Assembly (NCBI RefSeq): GCF_904846705.1
Contig: NZ_CAJHBS010000004.1
Span: 124,001 to 188,000 of the forward strand
Source: Psychrobacter sp. Pi2-52
GTDB lineage: Bacteria > Pseudomonadota > Gammaproteobacteria > Pseudomonadales > Moraxellaceae
Direction of reading: 5' to 3'
Length of the DNA stretch: 64,000 nucleotides
Shown: positions 18,919-27,137 of the stretch, piece by piece
Layout: every line of letters begins with the position of its first letter
Numbering within the stretch: position 1 is the stretch's first letter
Translations under genes and position numbers: made by a program
The notes under the pieces: model-generated
Seen by the model: the letters and a program-made list of their open reading frames with translations, nothing else
Databases searched by the model: none
Told to the model about the DNA's origin: nothing

Positions 18919-19812
18919 ATGTCATTATTCCAATCTTTACCCAACTATCAAGTATCTAGCCGTGATAAAACCTTAGATTTGTCGCAGCCGCATATCATGG
19001 GTATCCTGAACGTAACGCCAGATTCATTTTCGGACGGTGGGCAATTTAACGCAGTAGATAAGGCCGTCGCTCATTGTCAGCAGATGATAAATGAAGGCGC
19101 TACTATTATTGATATCGGTGGTGAATCTACTCGTCCAAATGCGCAAACTGTGGCAACTAAAGATGAGATACAACGAGTTGTGCCAGTGGTTCGAGCCATT
19201 CGTCAGCATTGTGGTGATGCCATTTGGTTATCGATTGATACTAGCAGCCCTGAAGTCATGCAGGCAGCATTTAATGAAGGTGCTGACATTTGGAACGATG
19301 TACGAGCACTGAAACGTACTGGTGCGGCAGAGCTGGCGGCTAAGCTTGATATACCTGTTATGCTAATGCATATGCGCGGTGAGCCAACGACAATGAATAA
19401 TCTAGCACAGTATGATGATGTGATCGATGAAGTGCGTACAGAGCTGCTCGACCGTATTAACGAAGTAGTTAGCATCGGCGTCAAACGAAGCAATATCATT
19501 ATCGACCCAGGTTTTGGTTTTGCTAAGAACTATGAGCATCATTGCGCGTTATTAAGTCAGCTGAGTAGCTTGCAGACATTAGGGCTGCCAATGATGTTTG
19601 GCATTTCTCGTAAGCGGTTTTTAGCAGAAGTATTGACCAAAAGTGAGGTTCAAGCTGTGAGTACGACGCAAGCGGTAGAGCGTGATTCGGCAGGAACGGC
19701 AGCTGGGTTGTTTGCGCTACAACAAGGCGCAAGTATTATCCGTACGCATAATGTGGCGATGATGCAGCAAGCAGTGGCTTTATGGAATCAACTGTCAGCA
19801 TATCGTTGTTAA
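18919..19812 (+). CDS. folP: Dihydropteroate synthase
   Basis: Condenses p-aminobenzoate with dihydropterin pyrophosphate in folate synthesis; the target of sulfonamides. 297 residues (E. coli 282). Motifs are MGILNVTPDSFSDGGQF (loop 1, about residue 30), IDIGGESTRPNA (loop 2), the VMLMHMRGEP strand, and IDPGFGFAKNYEHH and GISRKRF toward the C-terminus. The rlmE-ftsH-folP order is conserved in gammaproteobacteria. Confidence 0.97.
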   Translation: MSLFQSLPNYQVSSRDKTLDLSQPHIMGILNVTPDSFSDGGQFNAVDKAVAHCQQMINEGATIIDIGGESTRPNAQTVATKDEIQRVVPVVRAIRQHCGDAIWLSIDTSSPEVMQAAFNEGADIWNDVRALKRTGAAELAAKLDIPVMLMHMRGEPTTMNNLAQYDDVIDEVRTELLDRINEVVSIGVKRSNIIIDPGFGFAKNYEHHCALLSQLSSLQTLGLPMMFGISRKRFLAEVLTKSEVQAVSTTQAVERDSAGTAAGLFALQQGASIIRTHNVAMMQQAVALWNQLSAYRC

Positions 19813-19938
19813 TTTTATTCTATATTTCCGAATGCATAGTGAGATTTTAAGACTATAAATATTCTATACGCTATGCCTGATATTTTTTTCTAAACTATCT
19901 AAACCCACAAAACTATCTAAATTAATAAGAGTAAATCT

Positions 19939-20220
19939 ATGACAAGTACAACTCAGCCAGAACCAACCAATGAACAGCGCCGTATCATTTATCAAGCTCG
20001 CCGCGGATTAAAAGAATTGGATTTTTATATTGATCCTTATGTCAAAGAGCTGTATCTGACAGCAGATGCTACTGAACAAGCAACCTTTGCAGAAATGCTT
20101 ACTCATGAAGACCCTGATCTATTAGACTATTTTACCAATCAAAATCGTCCAGAAGAGGACGACATCTGGGCACTGGTCAATAAGATAAAAACATGGCGCC
20201 ATACCAAAGACTTGGTTTAG
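19939..20220 (+). CDS. sdhE: SdhE flavinylation factor (succinate dehydrogenase assembly factor 2)
   Basis: Small cytosolic factor that promotes covalent FAD attachment to SdhA and FrdA. 93 residues (E. coli 88). The RGxxE-type motif is present as RRGLKELDFYI (about residue 21), and the helical C-terminus includes DPDLLDYFTN and EEDDIWALVNKI. It is followed after 52 bases by a YgfX-like gene, the same pair as ygfY-ygfX (also called cptBA) in E. coli. Confidence 0.92.
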   Translation: MTSTTQPEPTNEQRRIIYQARRGLKELDFYIDPYVKELYLTADATEQATFAEMLTHEDPDLLDYFTNQNRPEEDDIWALVNKIKTWRHTKDLV

Positions 20221-20272
20221 GTCTTAAAGAATGGATCGGCACAATATCTAACGTTTCCTATGGTACGCTTAT

Positions 20273-20731
20273 ATGACGCTAGTAACCTCGCTACGTATTG
20301 ATACAGCTATCACGCCTGCCAGTTATTTACGCGCGCTGCTATATGTAGCTTTGACTGGCGTTATGATGATATTGGCATGGTTTGCATCTTTGGCCTTATG
20401 GCAGTATTTACTGATCTTAATAGTCTCGGCAGCAGTTGCAAGTTATCTGATTATATCGAGACCGATACTATTACATATTAGTCAGCCATCGCTCAGTCAG
20501 CGTGTCGATAAAGAATGGCAATTACTGATACGAACGGGACGCGGCGATGAGTTATGGCAAGCAGAGTTAATCGATATAAATCGCTACCAGTGGGCGATAA
20601 GTATCGAGTTCAATATCGTTGAACCTTATCAAAGAACGTTTTCGACTACTATATTTCGCGACCAAGTAAATTACGAGCAATGGCGACAGTTAAATATTTT
20701 AGCGAATATCAGTAAGGGTAATGCTAGATAA
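20273..20731 (+). CDS. ygfX: YgfX/CptA-like membrane protein
   Basis: 152 residues. Two closely spaced membrane segments (about 19-63, broken by ALWQYLL) and a soluble C-terminal part match the YgfX plan (E. coli 135 residues). The assignment leans on this topology and on the position after sdhE, since the sequence is weakly conserved. In E. coli YgfX was described as the toxin CptA of a toxin-antitoxin pair with CptB, while SdhE is now accepted as a flavinylation factor; the toxin role is disputed. Motifs such as ELIDINRYQWAISIEF lie in the C-terminal domain. Confidence 0.65.
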   Translation: MTLVTSLRIDTAITPASYLRALLYVALTGVMMILAWFASLALWQYLLILIVSAAVASYLIISRPILLHISQPSLSQRVDKEWQLLIRTGRGDELWQAELIDINRYQWAISIEFNIVEPYQRTFSTTIFRDQVNYEQWRQLNILANISKGNAR

Positions 20732-20822
20732 CTGAGTATTTATGGAGCTTAAGTTTTTCCTTTTACGATGAGAAAACTCTACACGTCATAACAAAATAGC
20801 TATCTCAAAGGACAAAGAGGTT

Positions 20823-20851
20823 TGTTATATTAAAATCTGTTATATTAAAAA
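20823..20851 (+). repeat. 15-base direct repeat upstream of the YidB-like gene
   Basis: TGTTATATTAAAA occurs at 20823-20835 and 20838-20850, giving a 15-base period. It lies about 120 bases before the start codon of the next gene. It may be a tandem slip product or a paired binding site. Confidence 0.5.
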
Positions 20852-20972
20852 TAGAAAATAAAACTCATAAGTCTGCTGTCCTGTTATTAAAAAACATATA
20901 GTCAGATATGAGGTTTCATAAGTTTTAGCAGTATTTTTGTAGTAAACAATACGATAAAAAGAGGAATAGATA

Positions 20973-21686
20973 ATGAGCTTATTAGGGAATTTAGTGAGCC
21001 AAGTTGCGCGCAGTGCAATGAATCCAGACGACGCTCAGCGTAATCCAGTTAACCAACGTACTGAAACACGGCAGACTGGCGGATTAGGTGATATTTTAGG
21101 TAGTGTACTAGGTGGTGGCAGTCAGGCAGGTGGTTATAGCCCTCAACAAAATAGCCGTCAAGCAGATAATGGTTTTGGCTTAGATGACATCATTGGTGGT
21201 CTCACGGGCGGTAGTCAGCGCGGTGGTATGAGTTCAGGTGCTGGTGGACTAGGTGATATTTTAGGTAGTGTATTAGGTGGTCAGCGTACTAATAGTGGGT
21301 TTGGTGGTAAAGGTATGCTCGTTGCTGCATTGATGCCTATGGTACTTAGCTGGATCAAACGTAATGGTGGTTTGAGCGGTGCATTGTCGAAAATCACTGG
21401 TATGGGCTATGAAGGTCAAGCACGCTCTTGGATGAGTAATAACGAAGCAAACGATAATTTAGATCCAAACGAAATCAACCGCTTATTTGATGAAAACGAA
21501 ATTCAGCAAGTGGCTGCTCATACTGGTGCTAATGAAACTGAGGTAAGACAAGGACTCGCTGAGCTGTTGCCTGAGGTAATGAATCAGTTAACCCCTAATG
21601 GCAATCTGGATAATGAGTCTGAAGCCAATGAAGAGATAGATCAAATTATTAGCCAACTATCTAGCCGTCTTGGTAATTTTAAATAA
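20973..21686 (+). CDS. YidB-family (DUF937) protein
   Basis: 237 residues. The N-terminal half is Gly/Ser-rich with two copies of a 13-residue motif GGLGDILGSVLGG (about residues 36-48 and 91-103) and a related LDDIIGGLTGG. A hydrophobic stretch (about 110-125, KGMLVAALMPMVLSWI) precedes the C-terminal YidB/DUF937 helical domain (GYEGQARSWMSN, NEIQQVAAHTG, LAELLPEVMNQL). GAGGAA precedes the ATG. The family is widespread and has no established function; its start often lies in core loci like this. It has its own terminator. Confidence 0.8.
   Translation: MSLLGNLVSQVARSAMNPDDAQRNPVNQRTETRQTGGLGDILGSVLGGGSQAGGYSPQQNSRQADNGFGLDDIIGGLTGGSQRGGMSSGAGGLGDILGSVLGGQRTNSGFGGKGMLVAALMPMVLSWIKRNGGLSGALSKITGMGYEGQARSWMSNNEANDNLDPNEINRLFDENEIQQVAAHTGANETEVRQGLAELLPEVMNQLTPNGNLDNESEANEEIDQIISQLSSRLGNFK
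21079..21281 (+). repeat. Internal duplication in the YidB-like gene
   Basis: The stretches at 21079-21117 and 21244-21281 are nearly identical, with mostly third-position changes, and encode the same Gly/Leu motif. This points to an old in-gene duplication kept by selection on the peptide. Confidence 0.75.
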
Positions 21687-21769
21687 TTTGACAGCTTTGA
21701 GTTTGAAAATTTCTAACTGAATTCTTAAAAGTCATGTAGATTAAAATAATGGATAGTATTGATCAAAGG

Positions 21770-21795
21770 GCACGTTATATAACGTGCTCTTTTTT
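21770..21795 (+). terminator. Intrinsic terminator after the YidB-like gene
   Basis: An 18-base perfect palindrome GCACGTTATATAACGTGC followed by TCTTTTTT. The minus-strand side has only a short T stretch, so it mainly serves the plus strand. Confidence 0.85.
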
Positions 21796-21865
21796 ACGTC
21801 TATCACAAGAGCATGACTGTCGGTAAATACCGTTTGGCAGGGACAGTGATAGCGATAGTAAGCCC

Positions 21866-22957
21866 TTAAAATCGCTCGTCTAGCGTCTCTGTAGTATGAT
21901 TAAGTGCTGCAAAGCAGATATCGGTGTTAAACCCTCTATACTGTAAAAAACGTAGCTGCTTAGCTTTTTCTTTTTGCTCAACTGGTATCTCATTACCGTA
22001 TTTTTTGGTACGAGCTATCACCGCCAGTTTTAGCCAATCTACACCGTCTACTAAGTTGTCTGCATCATTATCTACAAACTCACTAAATTCATCAGACTCA
22101 GTATTTGCCATATCGATTAGCTCATCGATGTTACCTGGCATAGCAATCTTCTTACGATAGAATTCTTGTTTGATCCGACCACGTCCGCGGCCTTTACGGA
22201 TATTCTCACGTATCAGCATTAGGGTAGTGCGGTAATCACTTTGATACCCTTTTTCTTCAAACTCATCGAGCAGTGCGTCAATTTTCTCTGGGTCTTGTTC
22301 TTTGTCGATCAGCTTTTGCTTTAGCTCAGCCTTACCGTATTCGCGGCGTGATAAATAATAAAATGCGAGCCAACGCAATCGACTTTCTGCTTTGATCGCA
22401 TCGATTTCTACTTGTTTTTGTTCAGGGGTTCGTAAGTAGGCTTTGAGCGCGGCTGGTATGTTATCGTTTTGGCTGTCTGTTTCACTATCATTGATAGCAA
22501 AAATCTCAGATTCATGTTCTGATTTTTTTGGAGACGGCTCAATGCTATCACTAGTACCAGTTGTCAAACCATCACTAATTTCGTCATTATGAATGTCGAG
22601 TTTGACTTCTGCCAGCATCTCTTTGATGGTTTGTGCTTCAGGGGGTTGATATGTAGGGGTGTCACTAGGCTCAGCGGTAAAATTAGCCGCTGGATGAAAA
22701 CGCTTTTTACGTTTTTTAGATTTAGAAGTATTCTCTGACTTAGGAGAGGAGTCTTCGAAAAACGCTGTATCAATAGTAGCGACATTCGTGACTGAATCAT
22801 CTTTACTTGAACGGATAGTCCGTTTACTAGATTTCTCTCGTTTTTTAGGCTCTTTAGTATGAGAGTTTTTGGACAGTTTTTTTGGTTTGCTATCAACAGA
22901 ACTAGCTGAGTCGGCACCCGACTCAGCTAAAATTTCAGCTAAGGTTTTAATTTTCAT
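21866..22957 (-). CDS. recX: RecX regulatory protein with a long N-terminal extension
   Basis: RecX binds RecA filaments and limits recombinase activity. The usual RecX helical repeats cover about residues 190-363, with LRWLAFYYLSRREYGKAEL, EFEEKGYQSDYR, RGRGRGRIKQEFYRKKI and LRFLQYRGFNTDICFAAL. The first ~190 residues are extra: Lys/Ser/Glu-rich and likely disordered. Common RecX proteins have about 150-170 residues in total, so this one is more than twice the usual length. recA lies 40 bases upstream on the same strand, the typical recA-recX pair. Confidence 0.9.
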   Translation of the reverse strand: MKIKTLAEILAESGADSASSVDSKPKKLSKNSHTKEPKKREKSSKRTIRSSKDDSVTNVATIDTAFFEDSSPKSENTSKSKKRKKRFHPAANFTAEPSDTPTYQPPEAQTIKEMLAEVKLDIHNDEISDGLTTGTSDSIEPSPKKSEHESEIFAINDSETDSQNDNIPAALKAYLRTPEQKQVEIDAIKAESRLRWLAFYYLSRREYGKAELKQKLIDKEQDPEKIDALLDEFEEKGYQSDYRTTLMLIRENIRKGRGRGRIKQEFYRKKIAMPGNIDELIDMANTESDEFSEFVDNDADNLVDGVDWLKLAVIARTKKYGNEIPVEQKEKAKQLRFLQYRGFNTDICFAALNHTTETLDERF

Positions 22958-22997
22958 AATGAATCATAGTTACTGACAACGGTTAATCGCTAAACCG

Positions 22998-24050
22998 TTA
23001 TTGTACAGGTTCAGAAGCCTGTTCTGCTTCTTCAGTTTCGTCGGCTTTGCTATTTTTCTTTGTACCAAGCTTTTCGTCACGAATTTTGTCTTCGATTTCT
23101 TGAGCAATGGCAGGATTCTCTTTTAAGAAAAGCACAGAGTTGGCTTTACCTTGACCGATTTTTTCGTCGCCATAGCTATACCAAGAGCCTGCTTTGCCAA
23201 CGGCTCCAATCTCCACACCCAAATCGATAACTTCGGCTAAGTGATTCGTACCTTCACCGTAAGTAATTTCGAACTCAGCTTGGCGGAAAGGTGGTGCCAT
23301 TTTGTTTTTAATGACTTTGACACGGGTCTGGTTACCGATGATTTCATCACCGTTTTTGACCGCCCCAATACGGCGAATATCCATACGTACAGAGGCGTAG
23401 AATTTCAGTGCGTTACCACCAGTTGTGGTCTCAGGGCTACCGAACATAACGCCGATTTTCATACGGATTTGGTTAATAAACACCACCATACAGTTAGAGC
23501 GTTTGGCGTTACCAGTGATTTTACGTAGGGCTTGGCTCATAAGACGCGCTTGTAAACCCATGTGTGAGTCGCCCATTTCGCCTTCAATCTCGGCACGTGG
23601 CGTCAAGGCAGCTACTGAGTCAATTACGATCATGTCGATCGCGCCTGAGCGTACCAACATATCGGTGATTTCAAGTGCTTGCTCGCCATTGTCAGGCTGC
23701 GAGAGCAATAAGTCATCAGTATTTACCCCAAGTTTGCGTGCATAAACAGGGTCAAGTGCATGCTCAGCGTCGATAAAGGCACAAGTACCACCTTGCTTTT
23801 GACATTCTGCAATAGCTTGCAGAGTCATCGTCGTCTTACCTGAGCTTTCTGGGCCGTAAATTTCAACGATACGGCCTTTTGGTAGACCACCAATGCCAAG
23901 CGCAATGTCTAATCCTAGAGAGCCTGTAGAGACCACGTCGACATCCATAATGGCCGAGTCATCGCCTAGATGCATGATGGTGTTTTTACCAAATTGCTTT
24001 TCGATTTGACCTAATGCCGCTTTGAGGGCTTTAGCTTTATTGTCGTCCAT
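22998..24050 (-). CDS. recA: Recombinase RecA
   Basis: ATP-dependent strand-exchange protein and SOS co-protease. 350 residues (E. coli 353). Walker A is GPESSGKTT (about residue 66), followed by [12 protein letters not shown], Walker B region [17 protein letters not shown], loop L1 [10 protein letters not shown] and loop L2 including [20 protein letters not shown]. The C-terminus is acidic ([13 protein letters not shown]). AAGGA lies seven to eight bases before the ATG. No E. coli-type LexA box was seen upstream; Moraxellaceae generally lack LexA. Confidence 0.99.
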   Translation of the reverse strand: MDDNKAKALKAALGQIEKQFGKNTIMHLGDDSAIMDVDVVSTGSLGLDIALGIGGLPKGRIVEIYGPESSGKTTMTLQAIAECQKQGGTCAFIDAEHALDPVYARKLGVNTDDLLLSQPDNGEQALEITDMLVRSGAIDMIVIDSVAALTPRAEIEGEMGDSHMGLQARLMSQALRKITGNAKRSNCMVVFINQIRMKIGVMFGSPETTTGGNALKFYASVRMDIRRIGAVKNGDEIIGNQTRVKVIKNKMAPPFRQAEFEITYGEGTNHLAEVIDLGVEIGAVGKAGSWYSYGDEKIGQGKANSVLFLKENPAIAQEIEDKIRDEKLGTKKNSKADETEEAEQASEPVQ

Positions 24051-24094
24051 ATTGGATTCCTTGTTTTCGGTAGTTAAGTTAATGCTATAAATAA

Positions 24095-24123
24095 AATATT
24101 GGTACTGTTAAAACCTTTGGCAA
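24095..24123 (-). promoter_or_regulatory. Candidate recA promoter
   Basis: On the minus strand TTGCCA (24118-24123) is followed after 17 bases by AATATT (24095-24100), about 45 bases before the recA start codon. It is a moderate match to the sigma-70 pattern in AT-rich sequence. Confidence 0.35.
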
Positions 24124-24518
24124 ACGCATACTGACTGTTATGAAGTCGGTAATGATTGTTTGGCTGTTTTATCGAAAAATAGGTTGTCACGTGACTGGTA
24201 TAGGTAGTAGTATCGAATGTATCATTCTACTATACAGTAAAATTAAATAGCGAGAGAAGTAAAAATAAGTCCGTAATACACTGTCGTTATCGTTGTTTTT
24301 AAGTCAGACTTGGCGTGCTAATTACTCGACTCAACTTCTTAACGCTGTTGATTTGATAAGGTAATTATAACAAAAGCAAAGCACTATAATGAGCGTTGAG
24401 GGATGCTAGACGACACTATCTGTCGTATGGTATGACGCTGAAAATCTATAGAAATGATGCGATAGGTCGCTGTTGTTTTGAACCTGATAATGACTATGCT
24501 TGTCAATAGATTTAGGAG

Positions 24519-24527
24519 TTGTCCACA
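24519..24527 (+). promoter_or_regulatory. DnaA-box-like site (one mismatch)
   Basis: TTGTCCACA differs from the TTATCCACA consensus at one position. It stands at the left border of the AT-rich core. Confidence 0.45.
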
Positions 24528-24725
24528 ACAAATAAAAGGCTTATTTTTGCTAATTGTGAAACATTATGAAGAATTAAATTATTTTAAAAATTATTTAAAA
24601 TAATTTTTTATGTGTTTGAATTTAATATAAGTATTTGATTTTAAAGGTTTTATAAATTGTACAAAAAATGAACGATTTTACCTTATCCTTTAAGTTGCTT
24701 AGCTATAAAGTTGTCAAGTAGTGAC

Positions 24726-24746
24726 TTATGCACAGGGTTATCCACA
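24726..24746 (+). promoter_or_regulatory. Pair of perfect DnaA boxes
   Basis: TTATGCACA at 24726-24734 and TTATCCACA at 24738-24746, in the same orientation, three bases apart. Both fit the TTATNCACA consensus exactly. They lie at the right border of the AT-rich core. Such a pair is typical of replication origins and of DnaA-titration or DnaA-regulated sites. Confidence 0.65.
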
Positions 24747-25047
24747 GCTTATGGGGAGAACTCTGTAAAGCCTTATAATACATAAGTTTACGTAGATTAT
24801 TAGTATTAGGAACGGATTCAATATTTCGTATTTAATCATTTTATAGGCACAATTTTGTCTATAAGTAGCGCTATGGGCGCTATGTTTCACAAATTATAAA
24901 TTTATCTTTTTTTATGCATAATCATACTATAGGTATTAAAAGTCAGGAGTATGACTCAAGATATACAGCTAAGATATCAGCAGACATAGTTATGTATAGG
25001 ATGTCTAGTATTTTTAGAGATATTTTCTACAGCCTATAGAAGGCCAC

Positions 25048-25077
25048 AAAAAAGCGGCTACGTCAGATAGCCGCTTT
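25048..25077 (-). terminator. Intrinsic terminator after trmB
   Basis: Stem AAAGCGGCTA / TAGCCGCTTT with a 7-base loop; six T follow on the minus strand. It ends trmB, whose stop is at 25109. Confidence 0.9.
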
Positions 25078-25108
25078 GTCAAAACATTTAAAAGTAAAGC
25101 TGTATTAA

Positions 25109-25948
25109 TCAGTCTTTGATATAGATCAAATCCCAAACACCATGCCCACGGTCGAGGCCACGACGTTCAAACTTAGTCATTGGACGAAAGTCAGGACGCT
25201 CAGTGAAATTACCTGTACCTGCTTTGTTGGTCAATCCAGCGAAACCATCCAATACTTCAACCATCCAAAATGCATAATGCTCCCAGTCAGTTGCTGTATG
25301 GAACCAGCCGCCTTGTTTTAAGCTGCGCGTAACGATGGTCATACGTTCAGGACTGACAAAACGACGCTTATAGTGACGCTTCTTTTGCCATGGATCAGGG
25401 AAGTATAGCTGAATACGGTCGATATGGTTTTCTGGTAGCTGCTTGAGCAATTGAATGGCATCACCGTTGATGATTTTTACGTTGCTCAAATCTTGGGTGC
25501 CAGCCATATACGCACATTTACCAATACCAGGCTCATGCACTTCTACACCGACAAAATTACGAGTAGGGTCAGCGGCCGCCATCTCAATAAACGAATCACC
25601 CAAGCCAAAACCAATCTCAACTGTAAGCGGCGCATCTGCACCGTTAGGGCTATCAGCAAATAACGTACGTAGGTTATCAATACCGGTAAGATCGCCATCA
25701 CCAAAACTGTTGTTGACCAAATACTCAGAAAACTCTGGAGCAGTTAATGCAAGCTCAGCGTTTTTGTTCATGTGCGTACGGCGCTTCATAAACGTATTGA
25801 CGATGCGGATATGCTTGTCAGAGGTCGGTTCTATCTCTTGGCTAGTGCTGTTATCGATATCGATAGGCTCGCTTGTGCTATTAAGGGTTTGCTCATCAGT
25901 AGTATTGGTACTATTGACGTTGTCATTGATATCAGAATGTTGACTCAT
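25109..25948 (-). CDS. trmB: tRNA (guanine-N7-)-methyltransferase
   Basis: SAM-dependent m7G46 methylation in tRNA. 279 residues (E. coli 239). The extra length is an Asn/Ser/Thr/Asp-rich N-terminus of about 45 residues before [13 protein letters not shown]. The SAM loop is [15 protein letters not shown] (about residue 115), then [12 protein letters not shown] and the family signature [17 protein letters not shown] (about 185). The C-terminus ends [13 protein letters not shown]. No close ribosome site is seen, so the exact start within the polar extension is uncertain. Confidence 0.94.
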   Translation of the reverse strand: MSQHSDINDNVNSTNTTDEQTLNSTSEPIDIDNSTSQEIEPTSDKHIRIVNTFMKRRTHMNKNAELALTAPEFSEYLVNNSFGDGDLTGIDNLRTLFADSPNGADAPLTVEIGFGLGDSFIEMAAADPTRNFVGVEVHEPGIGKCAYMAGTQDLSNVKIINGDAIQLLKQLPENHIDRIQLYFPDPWQKKRHYKRRFVSPERMTIVTRSLKQGGWFHTATDWEHYAFWMVEVLDGFAGLTNKAGTGNFTERPDFRPMTKFERRGLDRGHGVWDLIYIKD

Positions 25949-26149
25949 AGGATTCGTAAGGCTTAATTAGGTGGGTGATGTTTGCTTATTATAAGTTAAA
26001 TCCATACAACTGTGAACGGACAATCCTATTTTCGCGTATTTGCTGGTCGGTGCTGTAGTTTCTCTATGTTACACACGGGTTTTAGCGTTATCATATAATG
26101 GTATTTTTCAAATGCTTTTTCTAAGAGTCAGTAAGTAGAGCGTGTTGCC

Positions 26150-27079
26150 ATGTTATTTATCGAGACAGATTCACCGCCACCATTTTATCAAGAGTCGTTA
26201 ACACCTACTAAACGTAAGCAGTTAGACAAGTGGTTCATCGGTAATCGTACCCAGCGTTATTATCTCAAACGTTTTGAGCAGTTTGATCAGCAAGATTATC
26301 TGTCACCAAAATGGCATTGGGCTGCGTTTTTTATCACTTTTCCTTGGCTGCTATATCGCAAGCGCTATATGGATGCGATTGTCTATAGTGTCGCAGGGTG
26401 GTCTTTTATCCAGCTAAATGTCGCGCTGGTGCTAGTCGCTTTTGAGTTTGTAGCGATGTCCTATATACCAAATGCTTATCAAATGGCAACACGTATCGGC
26501 ATTGCTGCCGTTATTTGGCTGTTTTGGTCTGCTATGGTGGCACGCTGGACGGATGCGTATTATTACCGAATGGCAAGGCGTGAGATCGCTGATGCGATAA
26601 ATGATCATCCGCGAGATGAGGCCGCACAGAAGGCGCATCTGCAAAGAGAAGGTGGCGTGAGCTTATTTGGACTGGCATTAGGGTTTGGTTTTTTTGCGTT
26701 TTCGCTATTAGTGATTAAGGTGCAGTTTTTACCGATTATTGCCAAGCCAAAAGCAAACGAAGTGTTGTTCGACGCTTATGATATTGCAAAGAATGCCCAA
26801 AACCGAGTGGCATTGATTTATCAGCAGACAGGGCAGTGTCCAGTAAATCTGCCCCTGAGTACCGAGCAGCAGCAACTACGCATGCATGTCGATACTCAGG
26901 TCGCTGGTGTGCCAGAAACCGACTGTGCGGTAGTGGCAACGATTCAGAACGTGACGTTTCCGATACGCTATTTAAACGAGCAGACGCTGGTCTTTTATCA
27001 TATACCAGATAGTGATAACTGGGATTGCATAAGCTCATTGAATAAAAAACAAGCCCCTAAAAACTGCATAGCTGATTAG
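26150..27079 (+). CDS. DUF2628-type membrane protein with a pilin-like C-terminal part
   Basis: 309 residues. The N-terminal soluble part (1-50) leads to LSPKWHWAAFFITFPWLLYRKRY, the DUF2628 hallmark (written here in two overlapping parts: LSPKWHWAAFFITFPW and WLLYRKRYMDA). Membrane segments fit about 55-75, 85-110 and 118-135, then a fourth at about 170-192. After it, KNAQNRVALIYQQTGQCPV and a Cys pair (about residues 223 and 249) resemble the periplasmic part of type IV pilin-like proteins. Function is unknown. It stands alone between two minus-strand genes. Confidence 0.7.
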   Translation: MLFIETDSPPPFYQESLTPTKRKQLDKWFIGNRTQRYYLKRFEQFDQQDYLSPKWHWAAFFITFPWLLYRKRYMDAIVYSVAGWSFIQLNVALVLVAFEFVAMSYIPNAYQMATRIGIAAVIWLFWSAMVARWTDAYYYRMARREIADAINDHPRDEAAQKAHLQREGGVSLFGLALGFGFFAFSLLVIKVQFLPIIAKPKANEVLFDAYDIAKNAQNRVALIYQQTGQCPVNLPLSTEQQQLRMHVDTQVAGVPETDCAVVATIQNVTFPIRYLNEQTLVFYHIPDSDNWDCISSLNKKQAPKNCIAD

Positions 27080-27137
27080 AGGCTGTATTTGACGAGTACT
27101 TGTAGGTGTTGCTAGTGCTGAGAGCTGATTCTTAGAG

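Larger units (their letters stand above)
24051..25047. other. Long non-coding AT-rich region between recA and trmB
   Basis: The largest gap in the window. No convincing gene is present on either strand. It includes the recA promoter region, a very AT-rich core (about 24541-24665, with runs such as ATTATTTAAAATAATTTTTT), a near-match and two perfect DnaA boxes, and inverted sequences such as TATGCATA. Genes on both sides point toward it (recA-recX leave to the left, trmB ends at its right). Confidence 0.7.

Noticed and set aside
24051-24250. LexA (SOS) box upstream of recA
   Set aside because: No CTGT-N8-ACAG match, nor a clear dyad of the UmuDAb type known from Acinetobacter, was found in the region I read.
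24500-24760. Calling this region the chromosomal origin
   Set aside because: The DnaA boxes and AT-rich core fit, but no origin-linked genes (dnaA, dnaN, gyrB, rpmH, mnmG, parAB) are near, and gene direction on both sides converges on the site. I keep it as a DnaA-binding candidate only.
25455-25943. 162-codon open frame antisense to trmB
   Set aside because: It is a shadow of trmB with no ribosome site and a composition unlike a real protein.
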